A stretch of DNA of 64,000 bases from JACMLX01 sp031374935 (GCA_031374935.1 JANMHB010000052.1:42825-106824); one strand, 5' to 3'; counted from the stretch's first letter, positions 27,181 to 37,021 are shown. The notes: generated by a model not told the origin, from the sequence alone. Translations and numbers: made by a program.

Positions 27181-27660
27181 ATGAGCGAAGGCGAGGGTGA
27201 CGCAGAGCGAGCGAACGCGGCGCGCGATGCCAGTGATGCGCTGTCGTTGGCCCGTGGCGCGCGCGAGCGACTCGCCGCGCGCGCTGTCGCACCGTGGTGG
27301 TACGCTCCGGCGTACGGTCTTGGCTGTGGTGGCGTCGTTGCCAGTCTCGCGTTGCCCAATGACGTCGCTCCGATCGCAGCACTGGGGTGTCTGCTGCTCC
27401 TCATTGCGCTCTACGCGATCTGGCGACGCCGATCGGGACTTGGTGCGAGCGGGTACCGCGCCGGACCGACACGGCGGATTTCCGTCGGCATTGCGGTGGC
27501 GTTTCTGGCGGCGTATACGCTCGCGTTGTTGCTCCGCGACAGATATCCGGACGGCCGTGGCCCGATCATTTGCGGCGTGGTGCTGGCGTTGCTCGCCGCG
27601 CTAGGAAGTGCGGCGTGGGACCGCGCCTGGCGCAATGCAATCCTTGACGGCCTGCCGTGA
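27181..27660 (+). CDS. Small membrane protein in a regulator operon
   Basis: 159 residues from the ATG at 27181, with GGGAGG 5 bases upstream. A charged, Ala-rich N-terminal helix (about 1-35; EGEGDAERANAARDASDALS) leads into four membrane segments: WWYAPAYGLGCGGVVASLAL, VAPIAALGCLLLLIALYAIW, RISVGIAVAFLAAYTLALLL and IICGVVLALLAALGSAAW. This layout (cytoplasmic helix plus two hairpins) is seen in membrane partners of PadR/MarR-like winged-helix regulators, but I know of no assigned function. Its stop overlaps the regulator start (GTGA), so they are co-translated. Confidence 0.75.
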   Translation: MSEGEGDAERANAARDASDALSLARGARERLAARAVAPWWYAPAYGLGCGGVVASLALPNDVAPIAALGCLLLLIALYAIWRRRSGLGASGYRAGPTRRISVGIAVAFLAAYTLALLLRDRYPDGRGPIICGVVLALLAALGSAAWDRAWRNAILDGLP

Positions 27661-27962
27661 CGGGGCTTCAACTCGACCCGGTGATTCACGCGCCGGTGCG
27701 CCTCCAGATCTGCGCCATCTTGTCGGCGACCGGCGAAGCGGAGTTTTCCCTGGTTCGAGATGAGACCGGTGTGAGTGACTCCGTACTGTCCAAGCATGTC
27801 AAACAGCTCGAGGACGCCGGCTACCTGAAAGTGCGCAAGGCAACTCTCGCGTCGCGCCAACGGACCTGGCTGTCGCTGACGAAGGCGGGCACGCGCGCAA
27901 TCACGACCCACTTTCTCGCCCTGAAGCGCCTTGCCGCCACGATTCCCGGGGTCGGCGAATGA
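27657..27962 (+). CDS. Winged-helix transcriptional regulator (HTH_34/MarR-like)
   Basis: 101 residues from a GTG at 27657 that overlaps the preceding TGA. The whole protein is one winged-helix domain: LDPVIHAPVRLQICAILSAT, FSLVRDETGVSDSVLSKHVK (recognition helix), QLEDAGYLKVRKATLASRQR (wing), then WLSLTKAGTRAITTHFLALK. This is the compact family that usually sits beside a small membrane protein. Autoregulation through the CACTTTCC palindrome at 26910-26943 is likely by position but not shown. No ligand-binding domain is visible. Confidence 0.88.
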   Translation: MTGLQLDPVIHAPVRLQICAILSATGEAEFSLVRDETGVSDSVLSKHVKQLEDAGYLKVRKATLASRQRTWLSLTKAGTRAITTHFLALKRLAATIPGVGE

Positions 27963-28137
27963 GGTGCCAGCGCGGCGCACGGCGTGGCACGGGCGGCCCC
28001 AGTCTGACGGCCAGATCACCCCGGCGCGCGCCTCGGGCACGCGAACCAGCCGCTCGTTCGTCATGTCGACAACGCTCTGCTGTGTTCCGCGCGTAGCATT
28101 GCATCTCGCTCGTCACTCAACCTCCGACGGTCGCCCC

Positions 28138-30216
28138 ATGTCGCGCTGCTCTCCCCCCGCCCTGCTCGCCATCTGCACCCTGGTCGCCGTGTCGCTGCCA
28201 GCGCAGTCGCGCGGCCTCTCCGACCCCGATCTGCTCCGCATTCAGTCGGTCGGCGGCGTGGCGATCGCGCCCACAGGCGATCGCGTGCTCTACACCGTCA
28301 CCGGCTGGGAACATCCCAACGCCAAGGCCGACACGGTCCTCGGCGACAAGCATGACCGCCGCTCACATGTGTGGGTGGTGCCGTTCGCCGGCGGCGCAGC
28401 GCGACAGCTCACCTTCTCCGAACGCGGTGAGACGCAACCGGCATGGTCACCCGATGGCCGCACGATCGCGTTCGTCTCGGCACGTGGCGCGGGTACCGGC
28501 GACGATGCACCAAAGCCGCAGATCTGGCTGCTGCCGGCCGACGGCGGCGAAGCGAAGCAACTGACGACACTGCGTGACGGAGTCGTGTCGTTTGCGTGGT
28601 CGCCCGATGCCAGCCGGATCGCCGTCGTCACGCCGGACACGCTCTCACGCGAGCAGGAAGCGCGGACCCGTCGCCGCGACGACGCCAAGGTGTTCGAGAG
28701 CGACTTCCGCCTCAATCACGTCTGGGTGGTGACGGTCGCCTCCGGCGCGGCGACGAAGCTGACGTCCGGCGGCTTCACCGTGCGCGGCACACCGTCGTGG
28801 TCACCCGATGGCACGCAGCTGGCGTTCGACGCGTCACCGACGCCGATGATTCGTGACGAGCGCCGCGAGGCGTATGTGGTGGAGGTCGCGTCACAGCGCC
28901 TCGATCGCCTCACGACGGCCGGCAACGTGCAGAGCACGCCGCAGTTCTCGCCCGACGGCAAGACGCTGGCGTTCACGTCGCACCCGAGTGAGTTCACGCC
29001 ACACAAGGACGGTATCAGCGCGCGCACGCTGCGCAATGACCAGCTGGTGACGTTCGATCTCGCGACGCGCGCGCAGACCAGCCACGCGCAGCCAGCGTTC
29101 GATGTCAGCGTCGGCCAGCCGCGCTGGTCTGCCGACGGCTCCGCCATCTGGTTCTCGGCCAGCGATCGTGTCTACAACACGCTCTACAGCTACGCCGTCG
29201 CGACCAAGCGCTACACCACCATGACGAAGGACGCGATGGTGCAGGGCGTGAGCGCCAGTCGCGACGGGTCGAAGATGGCGTTCGTGATGGATTCGCCGAC
29301 ATGGCCGAGCGAGGTGTTCGTGCAGGATGCGTCGCAGTCGCAACCGAAAAGGATCACGACGACGAATGCGTGGCTCACCGATCGCGCGCTGGGCGAGACC
29401 CGCGTGATCTCGTGGAAGTCGAAGGATGGGCGCGCGGTGGAAGGGATTCTGCTGCTGCCTGTCGGCTATCGGGAGGGGACGCGCGTGCCGACGCTGGTGT
29501 CGGCGCATGGTGGCCCGACCGGCGCCTGGACGAACGGCTTCAAGGGCGGCACCGGCGGGCCCGGGCAGGCCTGGGCGGCGCGCGGCTGGGCGGTGCTCTA
29601 CCCGAACCCGCGCGGCTCGACGGGCTACGGCGAGTGGTGGATGCGTGCCAATACCGGCGACTGGGGCGGCGGCGACTATCGCGACATCATGACCGGCACC
29701 GACGAAGTGGTGCGCCTCGGTGTGGCCGATCCGGAGAAGCTGGCATTCGAAGGGTGGAGCTACGGTGGCTACATGACCTCGTGGGTGGTGTCGCAGACCT
29801 CGCGCTTCAAGGCCGCGATGATGGGCGCGGGATTGCCGTCGCTGCTCTCGATGGCCGGCACCACCGACATCCCGGGCTACATCAACACCTTCTTCGGTGA
29901 TCCGCAGTACGATGGCTCCATCATCAACCCGAGTATCCGGAAGTATCTCGAGCGCTCGGCCATCAGCTACAGCGACAAGGTCACCACGCCGCTGCTGATC
30001 CTGCACGGTGGGAACGACGAACGGGTGCCGATCGGACAGCCGATGGAGTTCTATCGTGCGCTGAAGGATCGCGGCAAGGCAGTCGAGCTGGTGTTCTATC
30101 CGCGGGAAGGTCATGGGCTGTCGGAGTACTACCATCAGGTCGATCGGATGAAGCGCGAGTACGAATGGATCGCGCAACACACGCTTGGTGCGACGAAAGC
30201 CACGGTGCAGCCGTAG
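28138..30216 (+). CDS. S9-family prolyl oligopeptidase (exported, DPP/acylaminoacyl-peptidase-like)
   Basis: 692 residues from the ATG at 28138, chosen because it gives a signal peptide (MSRCSPPALLAICTLVAVSL, PAQS). An N-terminal beta-propeller with TolB-like blades (QPAWSPDGRTIAFVSARG, VVSFAWSPDASRIAVV, TPQFSPDGKTLAFTSH) spans about 40-410. The alpha/beta-hydrolase domain follows, with the triad Ser541 (GWSYGGYM), Asp627 (HGGNDERVP) and His659 (REGHGLSEYY). Oxyanion-loop residues PNPRGSTGYG precede it. The enzyme should remove dipeptides or acyl-aminoacids from peptides in the periplasm or outside. A strong hairpin follows the gene. Confidence 0.95.
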   Translation: MSRCSPPALLAICTLVAVSLPAQSRGLSDPDLLRIQSVGGVAIAPTGDRVLYTVTGWEHPNAKADTVLGDKHDRRSHVWVVPFAGGAARQLTFSERGETQPAWSPDGRTIAFVSARGAGTGDDAPKPQIWLLPADGGEAKQLTTLRDGVVSFAWSPDASRIAVVTPDTLSREQEARTRRRDDAKVFESDFRLNHVWVVTVASGAATKLTSGGFTVRGTPSWSPDGTQLAFDASPTPMIRDERREAYVVEVASQRLDRLTTAGNVQSTPQFSPDGKTLAFTSHPSEFTPHKDGISARTLRNDQLVTFDLATRAQTSHAQPAFDVSVGQPRWSADGSAIWFSASDRVYNTLYSYAVATKRYTTMTKDAMVQGVSASRDGSKMAFVMDSPTWPSEVFVQDASQSQPKRITTTNAWLTDRALGETRVISWKSKDGRAVEGILLLPVGYREGTRVPTLVSAHGGPTGAWTNGFKGGTGGPGQAWAARGWAVLYPNPRGSTGYGEWWMRANTGDWGGGDYRDIMTGTDEVVRLGVADPEKLAFEGWSYGGYMTSWVVSQTSRFKAAMMGAGLPSLLSMAGTTDIPGYINTFFGDPQYDGSIINPSIRKYLERSAISYSDKVTTPLLILHGGNDERVPIGQPMEFYRALKDRGKAVELVFYPREGHGLSEYYHQVDRMKREYEWIAQHTLGATKATVQP

Positions 30217-30231
30217 CCCGGGTGCTGCACT

Positions 30232-30269
30232 GGCGGGCAGGCTCACCGCGCCGAAAGAGCCTGCCCGCC
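30232..30269 (+). terminator. Strong stem-loop after the S9 peptidase
   Basis: A perfect 13-bp inverted repeat, GGCGGGCAGGCTC / GAGCCTGCCCGCC, with a 12-base loop begins 16 bases after the stop. No clear T-run follows. Confidence 0.6.
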
Positions 30270-30334
30270 GCACACGAGGTACCTGGAGCGAGCATTCGCC
30301 GGGCCGCAGCCAATTCACTCAGGGGAGTTCCGTC

Positions 30335-32125
30335 GTGCTTTCACCGGTCCGTCGCATCGCGCGTGCCCGTTCGGCCGCCTCAGCCGTCGTGTGGACAACA
30401 GTGCTCGCGACAGGCCTCGTCGGGTGTGCACCCACCACCCCAGCCGCGCCCAGCCCAATGTCCGGCAAGCGCGCGGAGGGCCGACAGGGTGTGGTTGCCG
30501 CGTCACATCCTGACGCCTCAGCCGCCGGTGCGGAGGTGCTCCGTCTGGGCGGGAACGCCATCGACGCCTTCGCGGCAACGGCGTTCGCACTCTCGGTCAC
30601 CGATGTCTCGCAGACTGGCCTTGGCGGCGGCGGCGCGCTGACCTTCTACGATGCCCGCACGCACCGCGTGGAGCATCTGTCGTTCTATCCGCGATCCGGC
30701 GCGGCAGCGGCGTGGGGCACATCCGATTCCTCGACGGCCCGCTTGCCCGGGCGCGCGGCAGCGACGCCGGGCATGGTGGCCGGCGTCATTCAGGCGCACG
30801 CGAAATGGGGGAAGCTCACCCGTGCGCAGGTGATGGCCCCGGCGATTCGACTCGCGCGCGACGGCTTCATCGTCTCGCCGCTGCTGGCGCGTACCATCGT
30901 CTCCTCGCGCACCAAGCTGCTCACCGACTCGCTGGTGGCCGCGCGGTTCATGCCGAATGGTCAGCCGCTGCGACCGGGCGAAAGACTGTTGCAGCCGGAA
31001 CTGGCGGCAACACTCCAGCTCATCGCGCGGGATGGCGCACCGGGCTTCTACAGCGGCACGGTGGCCGAAGCGCTCAGCGCGAAGGTGAAATCGCGCGGAG
31101 GATTGATCGAGATTGATGATCTTGCGTCCTATCCGGTGGCGACGATGCGTCCGCTGTGCGCGTCATGGCGCGGCTACACCGTGCTCGGCGCACCACCACC
31201 GATGGGTGGGTCGGCCGTGCTCGAGATGCTGCAACTCGCCGATGCCGCAGGACTCGGCAACGCTGCCGGCTACACCGAGCAACCCGAGGTCGCAGTGAAG
31301 CTTGCCGATGTGATGCGCATCGCCAACGCAGATGCCAGTCGCTGGCGCGGTGACCCGACCTCGATGTATGTGCCCGCCCGCGGCGTCGTGCAGCCCGGCT
31401 TCGCGGCAACGCGAGCCACATTGATCGGCGCCGCCCTGTCCGACACGATGATCGCCGGTGAACCTGTCGCATTCGAACAGACTGCCGCCACGAATCCTTG
31501 CGCCGCGTTCGATCCGTTTCCAGCCTCCGCAATTGCGCCCACCACCGCACCTGCCGGCGCAGCACCCGCCGAACCGCCGAGTGATCCGGTGAGCTTCACC
31601 TCGCATCTGGCCGTGGTGGATGCCGACGGCAACGCGGTCTCGGCCACCACCACTGTCGGCGTGCTGTTCGGCTCGGGTGTCTTCACTGGTGGTTTTTTCC
31701 TCAACTCCGCGGGCGCCAATTTCGACGCGCGTACTCGCGCACCCAATCGATACGCCAACTCCACCATGTCGCCGACGCTGATCCTCGATGGATCGCGGGT
31801 CAGGCTGGTGGTGGGGGCGGCGGGCTCGCAATACATCCAGCCGGCGATCGTGCAGGTGACGCTCCGCATGCTCGCCTATGGCGAGGACCCGGCAATGGCA
31901 CTGGCCGCACCGCGACTTCACGCCAGCGCCAACACGCGCGACGTCGAAGTGGAGCCGGGGTTTCCGACGTCGGTGTATGCAGCACTGGTCGCGCGTGGCT
32001 ATCGACCCGTGAGCCGCGTGGCCGACATCTCGTTTGGTGGCGTGCACGCCGTGTTCGTGACGAAGAACGGGCTCCGCATCGGCGTGGCGGACCCACGGCG
32101 CGATGGGGTGGCCGTCCGACAGTGA
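30335..32125 (+). CDS. Gamma-glutamyltransferase-like lipoprotein (Ntn-hydrolase fold)
   Basis: 596 residues from the GTG at 30335, 7 bases after AGGGGAG. The leader ends VLATGLVGC, a lipobox. The large-subunit start GVVAASHPDASAAGAEVLRL, GGNAIDAFAATAFALSV and LGGGGALTFYDA follow the GGT family. The autocatalytic nucleophile is Thr422 in VSFTSHLAVVDADGNAVSAT, followed by LLFGSG-like VGVLFGSGVFTGGFFLN and TMSPTLIL. Residues that hold the gamma-glutamyl group in E. coli GGT appear changed: the 'FRE' Arg is absent in LSFYPRSG, the Asp of 'DDF' is Ala in SAGANF, and 'SSMSP' is STMSP. The protein should self-process, but glutathione may not be its substrate. Confidence 0.88.
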   Translation: MLSPVRRIARARSAASAVVWTTVLATGLVGCAPTTPAAPSPMSGKRAEGRQGVVAASHPDASAAGAEVLRLGGNAIDAFAATAFALSVTDVSQTGLGGGGALTFYDARTHRVEHLSFYPRSGAAAAWGTSDSSTARLPGRAAATPGMVAGVIQAHAKWGKLTRAQVMAPAIRLARDGFIVSPLLARTIVSSRTKLLTDSLVAARFMPNGQPLRPGERLLQPELAATLQLIARDGAPGFYSGTVAEALSAKVKSRGGLIEIDDLASYPVATMRPLCASWRGYTVLGAPPPMGGSAVLEMLQLADAAGLGNAAGYTEQPEVAVKLADVMRIANADASRWRGDPTSMYVPARGVVQPGFAATRATLIGAALSDTMIAGEPVAFEQTAATNPCAAFDPFPASAIAPTTAPAGAAPAEPPSDPVSFTSHLAVVDADGNAVSATTTVGVLFGSGVFTGGFFLNSAGANFDARTRAPNRYANSTMSPTLILDGSRVRLVVGAAGSQYIQPAIVQVTLRMLAYGEDPAMALAAPRLHASANTRDVEVEPGFPTSVYAALVARGYRPVSRVADISFGGVHAVFVTKNGLRIGVADPRRDGVAVRQ

Positions 32126-32178
32126 GCCGAGTTTCGTGCGAAGGCTCGCACGCGCGTCACAGCATCGTCACAAGCAAT

Positions 32179-32211
32179 CGCCGCCACGCTGCTTTGAGCA
32201 ACGTGGCGGCG
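32179..32211. terminator. Convergent stem-loop between the GGT-like gene and SusD
   Basis: A 10-bp perfect inverted repeat, CGCCGCCACG / CGTGGCGGCG, with a loop containing TGCTTTGAGCA lies between two converging genes (stops at 32125 and 32242). It could serve both strands. Confidence 0.55.
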
Positions 32212-32241
32212 AGCTGATATCTGTCCGACGAAGCGCCGTCG

Positions 32242-33843
32242 TTACGGGCAGCGGGCCAGCGTGGTCACCGGGCAGCGCTCGGGGTCAGGCTCGAGCGTGG
32301 AGGACTGTCCACCGATGCCACCGAAGCTGTAAAGCGGCTGCCGCAAGGTGTTGAGTTCGCGACCTGGGACCGGGAACTGCGTGGGTGTGCTCACGGGCAT
32401 CGTCTGCCATCCACGCGCGTCGAAGAAGGACACCATGCCGCTGGTGCCGAGCAGTTCGATGCCCTTCTCGTAGCGGAGTGCATCCCAGAGACTGCCACAG
32501 GTGCCATTCAACTTGCGCGGCACGCAGCCGGCCGCGATCGGCGGCCCATCGATCGTGACCGGCGGGAGCTGACCATTCGTCACGCGCGTCTTGTTGATCA
32601 GCGGCACCGCTTCCGCCGCCCGACCGAGCCGGATGAGGGCTTCCGCCTTCAGCAGATCCATCTCGGCCACGGTCAGTTCCGGCTGCGGGCCAGTCTGCCA
32701 GGTGATACCGGTGCCGAAGCGCAGGAAATAGTAGTGCGAGAAGCGCCACGACCCGCGCGAAATCGCAAAGAGGTTGTTGAGGTTGTAGCCCATGTACGCC
32801 CCGGGCGAGGTCGGGCCGCCGGCACCCTGGATGCGACGATCACGCGTCCGCAGCTGGAACGGCTGCCGGTTGTCGTTCGCGGTGGCGAGCCAGTTCTGCC
32901 AGCCATTGGTGGAGTCGGCGGGACCGATCAGCCAGTAGCTCGGACGTGCGTAGTCCGAGGGGCGGCCGGCAGTTCGCAGTCGCGCCAGCAGGCGCTTCCA
33001 GTCATCGACGAGAATGTCCACCTGCGCGACGGGCGCGAAATCCACCAGAATGCCTGCGTCGATGCGGCGCAGCACTTCGGCCCAGTTCACGGCCGTCCGT
33101 TCCGCACGAGTGCGCGCGGAGTAGGCGAGGAGGCGTGCGGCATACGAATTCGTCAAGCGCACGAACTGGTCGCGCGTGAGCGCCTGAAAGAGAAAGCTCT
33201 CCACCGGAAACGTCATCGTCGGCTGCGTGTTCGCCACGGCGGCGGCCGAGTCGAGTTGCGCGATGGCCGCGGTGATGACGCCGGCGTACGGTGTGAAGGT
33301 CGGTGTCGTGATCGTATCGAGCTTCGTACGTTCGTCGGTGACCACCGCCTTGTCGAACATCAGGCCGAGATAGCCGTACGAAATTCCCTGCAGGAACTTG
33401 CCCATCGCCTTGGCGCGGGCGGTGCGCACCGGATCCACGATCACGAGGCCACCGTTGACCGAGGCGACGACGTCGTTCGCCGCCGAAATCGTGCGATAGT
33501 ATCCGTACCACGGATCCTGGTTCACCTGACGACGGGCGTTCACCTCGTCGTTGTTCCACGACGTGCGCGGTTCAGTCGACGGCTCGAGCTGGCCGAAGTC
33601 GGCAAACCCAGACGTCACGTCGCGCGACATGACGGCGAATGTGACACCCGGGTAGCCACCGTGACCGGCGACCGGCCACCAGCTGCGGAATGCCGACGCG
33701 GCGAATGATTCCGTCGTCAGCGGCTGGGTCGTGGCGCGCTGCGCGTCCGGCAGGTTCGGATTGACGACGTTGAGGTCCTGGCAACCGGCGGCGACGAGGG
33801 CCAGGCCGACCGGGAGCGCGCGGAGCGATGCGAGTCTTGTCAT
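32242..33843 (-). CDS. RagB/SusD-family outer membrane lipoprotein (pair 2)
   Basis: 533 residues. The leader MTRLASLRALPVGLALVAAG ends at Cys21 (VAAGC), followed by QDLNVVNPNLPDAQRA, the typical SusD start. The C-terminal part has LTVAEMDLLKAEALIRLGRA and LRYEKGIELLGTSGMVSFFD, degenerate forms of the SusD TPR and 'W-D-R' motifs; this group is the RagB-like branch that is longer and more divergent than pair 1. It is the surface ligand-binding lid for the SusC encoded 16 bases upstream on the same strand. Substrate unknown; flanking peptidases suggest peptides. Confidence 0.85.
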   Translation of the reverse strand: MTRLASLRALPVGLALVAAGCQDLNVVNPNLPDAQRATTQPLTTESFAASAFRSWWPVAGHGGYPGVTFAVMSRDVTSGFADFGQLEPSTEPRTSWNNDEVNARRQVNQDPWYGYYRTISAANDVVASVNGGLVIVDPVRTARAKAMGKFLQGISYGYLGLMFDKAVVTDERTKLDTITTPTFTPYAGVITAAIAQLDSAAAVANTQPTMTFPVESFLFQALTRDQFVRLTNSYAARLLAYSARTRAERTAVNWAEVLRRIDAGILVDFAPVAQVDILVDDWKRLLARLRTAGRPSDYARPSYWLIGPADSTNGWQNWLATANDNRQPFQLRTRDRRIQGAGGPTSPGAYMGYNLNNLFAISRGSWRFSHYYFLRFGTGITWQTGPQPELTVAEMDLLKAEALIRLGRAAEAVPLINKTRVTNGQLPPVTIDGPPIAAGCVPRKLNGTCGSLWDALRYEKGIELLGTSGMVSFFDARGWQTMPVSTPTQFPVPGRELNTLRQPLYSFGGIGGQSSTLEPDPERCPVTTLARCP

Positions 33844-33859
33844 GGTGTGATGTCCGGGC

Positions 33860-36800
33860 TCAGAAAGTGATCTCGACGCTGCCCGTCACCGTGCGATAGC
33901 GCGGGTAGACGAAGCTGTCGAAACGATTGAGCACGGTGCCCACTTCGGGGTCGTAGCCCTTGTAGTTGGTGAACGTGAGCATGTTGCGGCCGATCAGCGA
34001 GATGGAGGCGCTCTGTGCGCCGACACGGGCCAGCGTCGGCGTGAATCGCGCCGGGAGGCGATACTTGATCGAGAGTTCACGCAGCTTCACGTAGCCGCCG
34101 TCCTCGACGAAGAAGTCCGCCGGACTGTTCGCCGCGTAGAGCGACGTGTAGTAGTCCACCGGCTTCTTGAATTCCTGGATCTTCAGGTCCTGGTCCACAT
34201 CACTGCTCCGGCCGAACTGGTACATGCGCTGGTTGGTGCGGTTGTACACGTTGCCGCCGACCTGCGTGTCCCAGAGCATGAAGACCTGCACGCCACCCCA
34301 GCCGATGGTGTTGGTCACTCCGAAGCGGAACTTGGGCGTGCCGTCACCGATCTTCCTGACGGCGGCATTCCCGTTGGAATCGACCGCCGTGATCGGCAGG
34401 CCCCAGCCGTAGGTGGTGGTGCCGATGGTGGACGACGTGCCCCAGAGCCGCTTCGACTCCCCCTCGCGGAACGTGTTGCCCTGGCCAACCCACACCAGCA
34501 GCCCGTCGTCATTGACGCCGAATTCGCTGGCTCGTGAGCGCGCGTCCGGCGCCAGCTGACCGTCGTTCTTCATGAAGCTGAACCCGTACATGGCACTCAG
34601 CGTCTCGCCGGCACACCGGAAGGCGATGGTATTCACGGTGAAGCAGCTGCGATTGAACTCGGTGATCTGGTTGCGCGACCGATCCGCGACCACGCCGGCG
34701 CGCCAGGTGAAGTTCGGGCGACGGATGATCTGTGCCTCGAAGGTCCCTTCCCAGGTATTTCCTTCCACCGTGCCGGCGTTCTGCCACTGCGACGAGTAGC
34801 CGAAGAATCCGGCCAGCGGCACCAGAATGAGCTGGTCGCTGGTGGTCTGCCGGGCTCGTGACACCTGAATCGAGTAGCGATCCTTCACGATGGCGTCAAA
34901 GCCGAACTCGGTCTCCCGGGACCGCTCGGGCTTCAGGAAGCGGTTGCCAAGGTTCTGCTTCACGAGGCCACCACCCTCGACGAAGTTGTAGGTCTCGTAC
35001 TGGTCGTTGAAGCTCGGTCGACCACCGGCGGTACCAATCGAGGCGCGCAGCTTGAACTCGGTGATCGCCTTGACCGGCCACCACTTTTCGGCCGACGGAC
35101 GGTAGGCGCCGCTGTAGCGGTAGTACCAGTTCTCCTGCTCCTCGGGGCCGAACAGCGAGCTGCCATCCTGCCGCAACAAGGCATCGAACAGCAGCTTGCC
35201 GCGATAATCGACCGCACCGCTGATGAAGTAGCTGTTGGTGCGGATCGTCTCGCTGGTGGAGGAGACGAAACGATTGAAGGTGTTGTTCAGGCTCCGCACG
35301 CCAGGCGTGGAAAACTGGTTGCCGCTGGCCGTCGTCAGTTCATTCGTCTCGCGCTCGAGCAACCCGCGGAAGGTCGAGCGGAGGGTGAATGCGCCAACCT
35401 GCCGCAACAGGTTCACGCTGGCGGACGCGTTGAGTGCGTCGGTGAGGCCGCTGAAGCGCGAGATGGATCCCGGGCCGCCGTTGGCGAAACCCTCGGTCTT
35501 CACGCCCTGATCGAGGAAGAAGTCCGTGGCACGATCCGACCGGTCGTAGCTCAGGTTGCCGTCGAAGGTGAGCCAGCTGAACGGGGCGAACTTCATCTCC
35601 AGTGCGCCTTGCGTGCGCGTGCGCTTGCGCGTGTTCTCCTCGGTGGCCAGCACATACAGCGGGTTTTCCTCGCGACCTTCGAAGTCCGGCTGGTAGATGT
35701 ACGGCGTGCCGTCCGGGTCAGGCAGGCGGAGGTCCACGTCGGGAGCCTGGTTGATCAGATCGAAGAACGTATCGTCGTAGACATTCAGGCGGGACGAGCG
35801 CATGTGATATGCGCTGACACCGATGCTCAGGTTCGAGCGCGGGCGGTGGTCCAGGTTGAGTCGGAAGTCGTCCTGGTTGTAGCGGCCCGAGTTGAGCACC
35901 ACGCCATCCTCGCGGGCATTCACATACGAGAAGAACCAGTTCGTCTTGCCGGTATTCTGCGACAGGTTGAGCGAGTTGCGGGCGAAGTTGCCCGGATCGA
36001 AGAACCGCTCGACCTGGTTGAAGGCGGTACCCGGCGCGTACACGTTGTCCTGGAAGCGGGTGAACGCAGGCTCCGGCACCCGCTGTTCGCGCGGCACCAC
36101 GGCGCCGGCGGCATTCAACCACTCGCCACGATCGTTCACCAGGTAGAAGTGCGAGCCGGCCCAGCGCACGCGGTTGTCGATCGAGTTCGATCCGTACTCG
36201 GAGCGCACGGTGAAGCGCGTGCTGGCGTCGCTACCGCCGCCGCCGCCGCGCTTGGTCCGGATGTTGATCACGCCGGAGGCTGCGCGCGCGCCGTACAGCG
36301 ACGCGCCGGCGGCTCCCTTCACCACCTCGACGCTCTCGATGTCCATGCTCTGCAAGTCAGCGGACGAGGCACCGAAGGCATCCGTCTGAATGACGCCGTC
36401 CACCACGATCAGCGGTGAGTTGTTCTTGCTGATCGAGGTCGGTGTGCGAAGAATGATGTCGGTGCCGCTGCCCGCCTGCCCCTGTGGCACCGCGCTCACA
36501 CCGGCGATCTTGCCCTGAATGCTCTCGAGGGCGTTGGTGGCGGGGACCGGCAGGTCCTCGGCGCTCACACGACCCACGGTGAACGGCACACGCGTGCCGC
36601 TGGAGGGGTCCACGAGACCGGTGGTCACCACCGCCTGCAGGCTGAGCGCGGCGGGCTCCATTCGGACGTTGTAGGTCAGCGTTGCGCCAGCCGTGACCAC
36701 CAGATTGCCGCGGACCACTCGGCGGAAGCCAAGCCGGAGTGCCTCGAGGCCGTAGGTGCCGGCTGGCACGTTGGCGATCGTGTAGCGGCCCTCGGCGGTG

Positions 36801-37021
36801 GTCCGCGCCAGCAGTCGCGTGGTTCCGCTGGACAGAGTGACCTGCACGGAGGCGAGTGGCTGCGCGCTGGCGCTGTCAGTGATCAGGCCAGCAACACGCC
36901 CTGACTGACTCTGTGCCACCAGCGGCGTGGTGGCGAGGAGCAGCAGTGCGGCCGCGGCGACCAGCCGGCCCAGCAAACCCCTGCGTGCTACGAGTCGAAC
37001 ATCGCGGTTCCGCACAAACAT
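33860..37021 (-). CDS. SusC/RagA-family TonB-linked outer membrane protein (pair 2)
   Basis: 1053 residues from the ATG at 37021, with AGGGGG just upstream (a TTG before it is not needed). A signal peptide ends near TTPLVAQ; a carboxypeptidase-regulatory-like domain follows (about 42-120; VAGLITDSASAQPLASVQVT) and then the TonB plug (about 135-260). The signature VEVVKGAAGASLYGARAASG leads into INIRTKRGGGGGSD. A large barrel ends with VTGSVEITF. The SusD gene follows after 16 bases. The operon is divergent from the alpha/beta peptidase at 37300, so both may respond to the same nutrient; that is inference. Confidence 0.93.
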   Translation of the reverse strand: MFVRNRDVRLVARRGLLGRLVAAAALLLLATTPLVAQSQSGRVAGLITDSASAQPLASVQVTLSSGTTRLLARTTAEGRYTIANVPAGTYGLEALRLGFRRVVRGNLVVTAGATLTYNVRMEPAALSLQAVVTTGLVDPSSGTRVPFTVGRVSAEDLPVPATNALESIQGKIAGVSAVPQGQAGSGTDIILRTPTSISKNNSPLIVVDGVIQTDAFGASSADLQSMDIESVEVVKGAAGASLYGARAASGVINIRTKRGGGGGSDASTRFTVRSEYGSNSIDNRVRWAGSHFYLVNDRGEWLNAAGAVVPREQRVPEPAFTRFQDNVYAPGTAFNQVERFFDPGNFARNSLNLSQNTGKTNWFFSYVNAREDGVVLNSGRYNQDDFRLNLDHRPRSNLSIGVSAYHMRSSRLNVYDDTFFDLINQAPDVDLRLPDPDGTPYIYQPDFEGREENPLYVLATEENTRKRTRTQGALEMKFAPFSWLTFDGNLSYDRSDRATDFFLDQGVKTEGFANGGPGSISRFSGLTDALNASASVNLLRQVGAFTLRSTFRGLLERETNELTTASGNQFSTPGVRSLNNTFNRFVSSTSETIRTNSYFISGAVDYRGKLLFDALLRQDGSSLFGPEEQENWYYRYSGAYRPSAEKWWPVKAITEFKLRASIGTAGGRPSFNDQYETYNFVEGGGLVKQNLGNRFLKPERSRETEFGFDAIVKDRYSIQVSRARQTTSDQLILVPLAGFFGYSSQWQNAGTVEGNTWEGTFEAQIIRRPNFTWRAGVVADRSRNQITEFNRSCFTVNTIAFRCAGETLSAMYGFSFMKNDGQLAPDARSRASEFGVNDDGLLVWVGQGNTFREGESKRLWGTSSTIGTTTYGWGLPITAVDSNGNAAVRKIGDGTPKFRFGVTNTIGWGGVQVFMLWDTQVGGNVYNRTNQRMYQFGRSSDVDQDLKIQEFKKPVDYYTSLYAANSPADFFVEDGGYVKLRELSIKYRLPARFTPTLARVGAQSASISLIGRNMLTFTNYKGYDPEVGTVLNRFDSFVYPRYRTVTGSVEITF

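Noticed and set aside
28891..30318. 475-codon minus-strand frame opposite the S9 peptidase
   Set aside because: Antisense shadow of a gene with an intact Ser-Asp-His triad.
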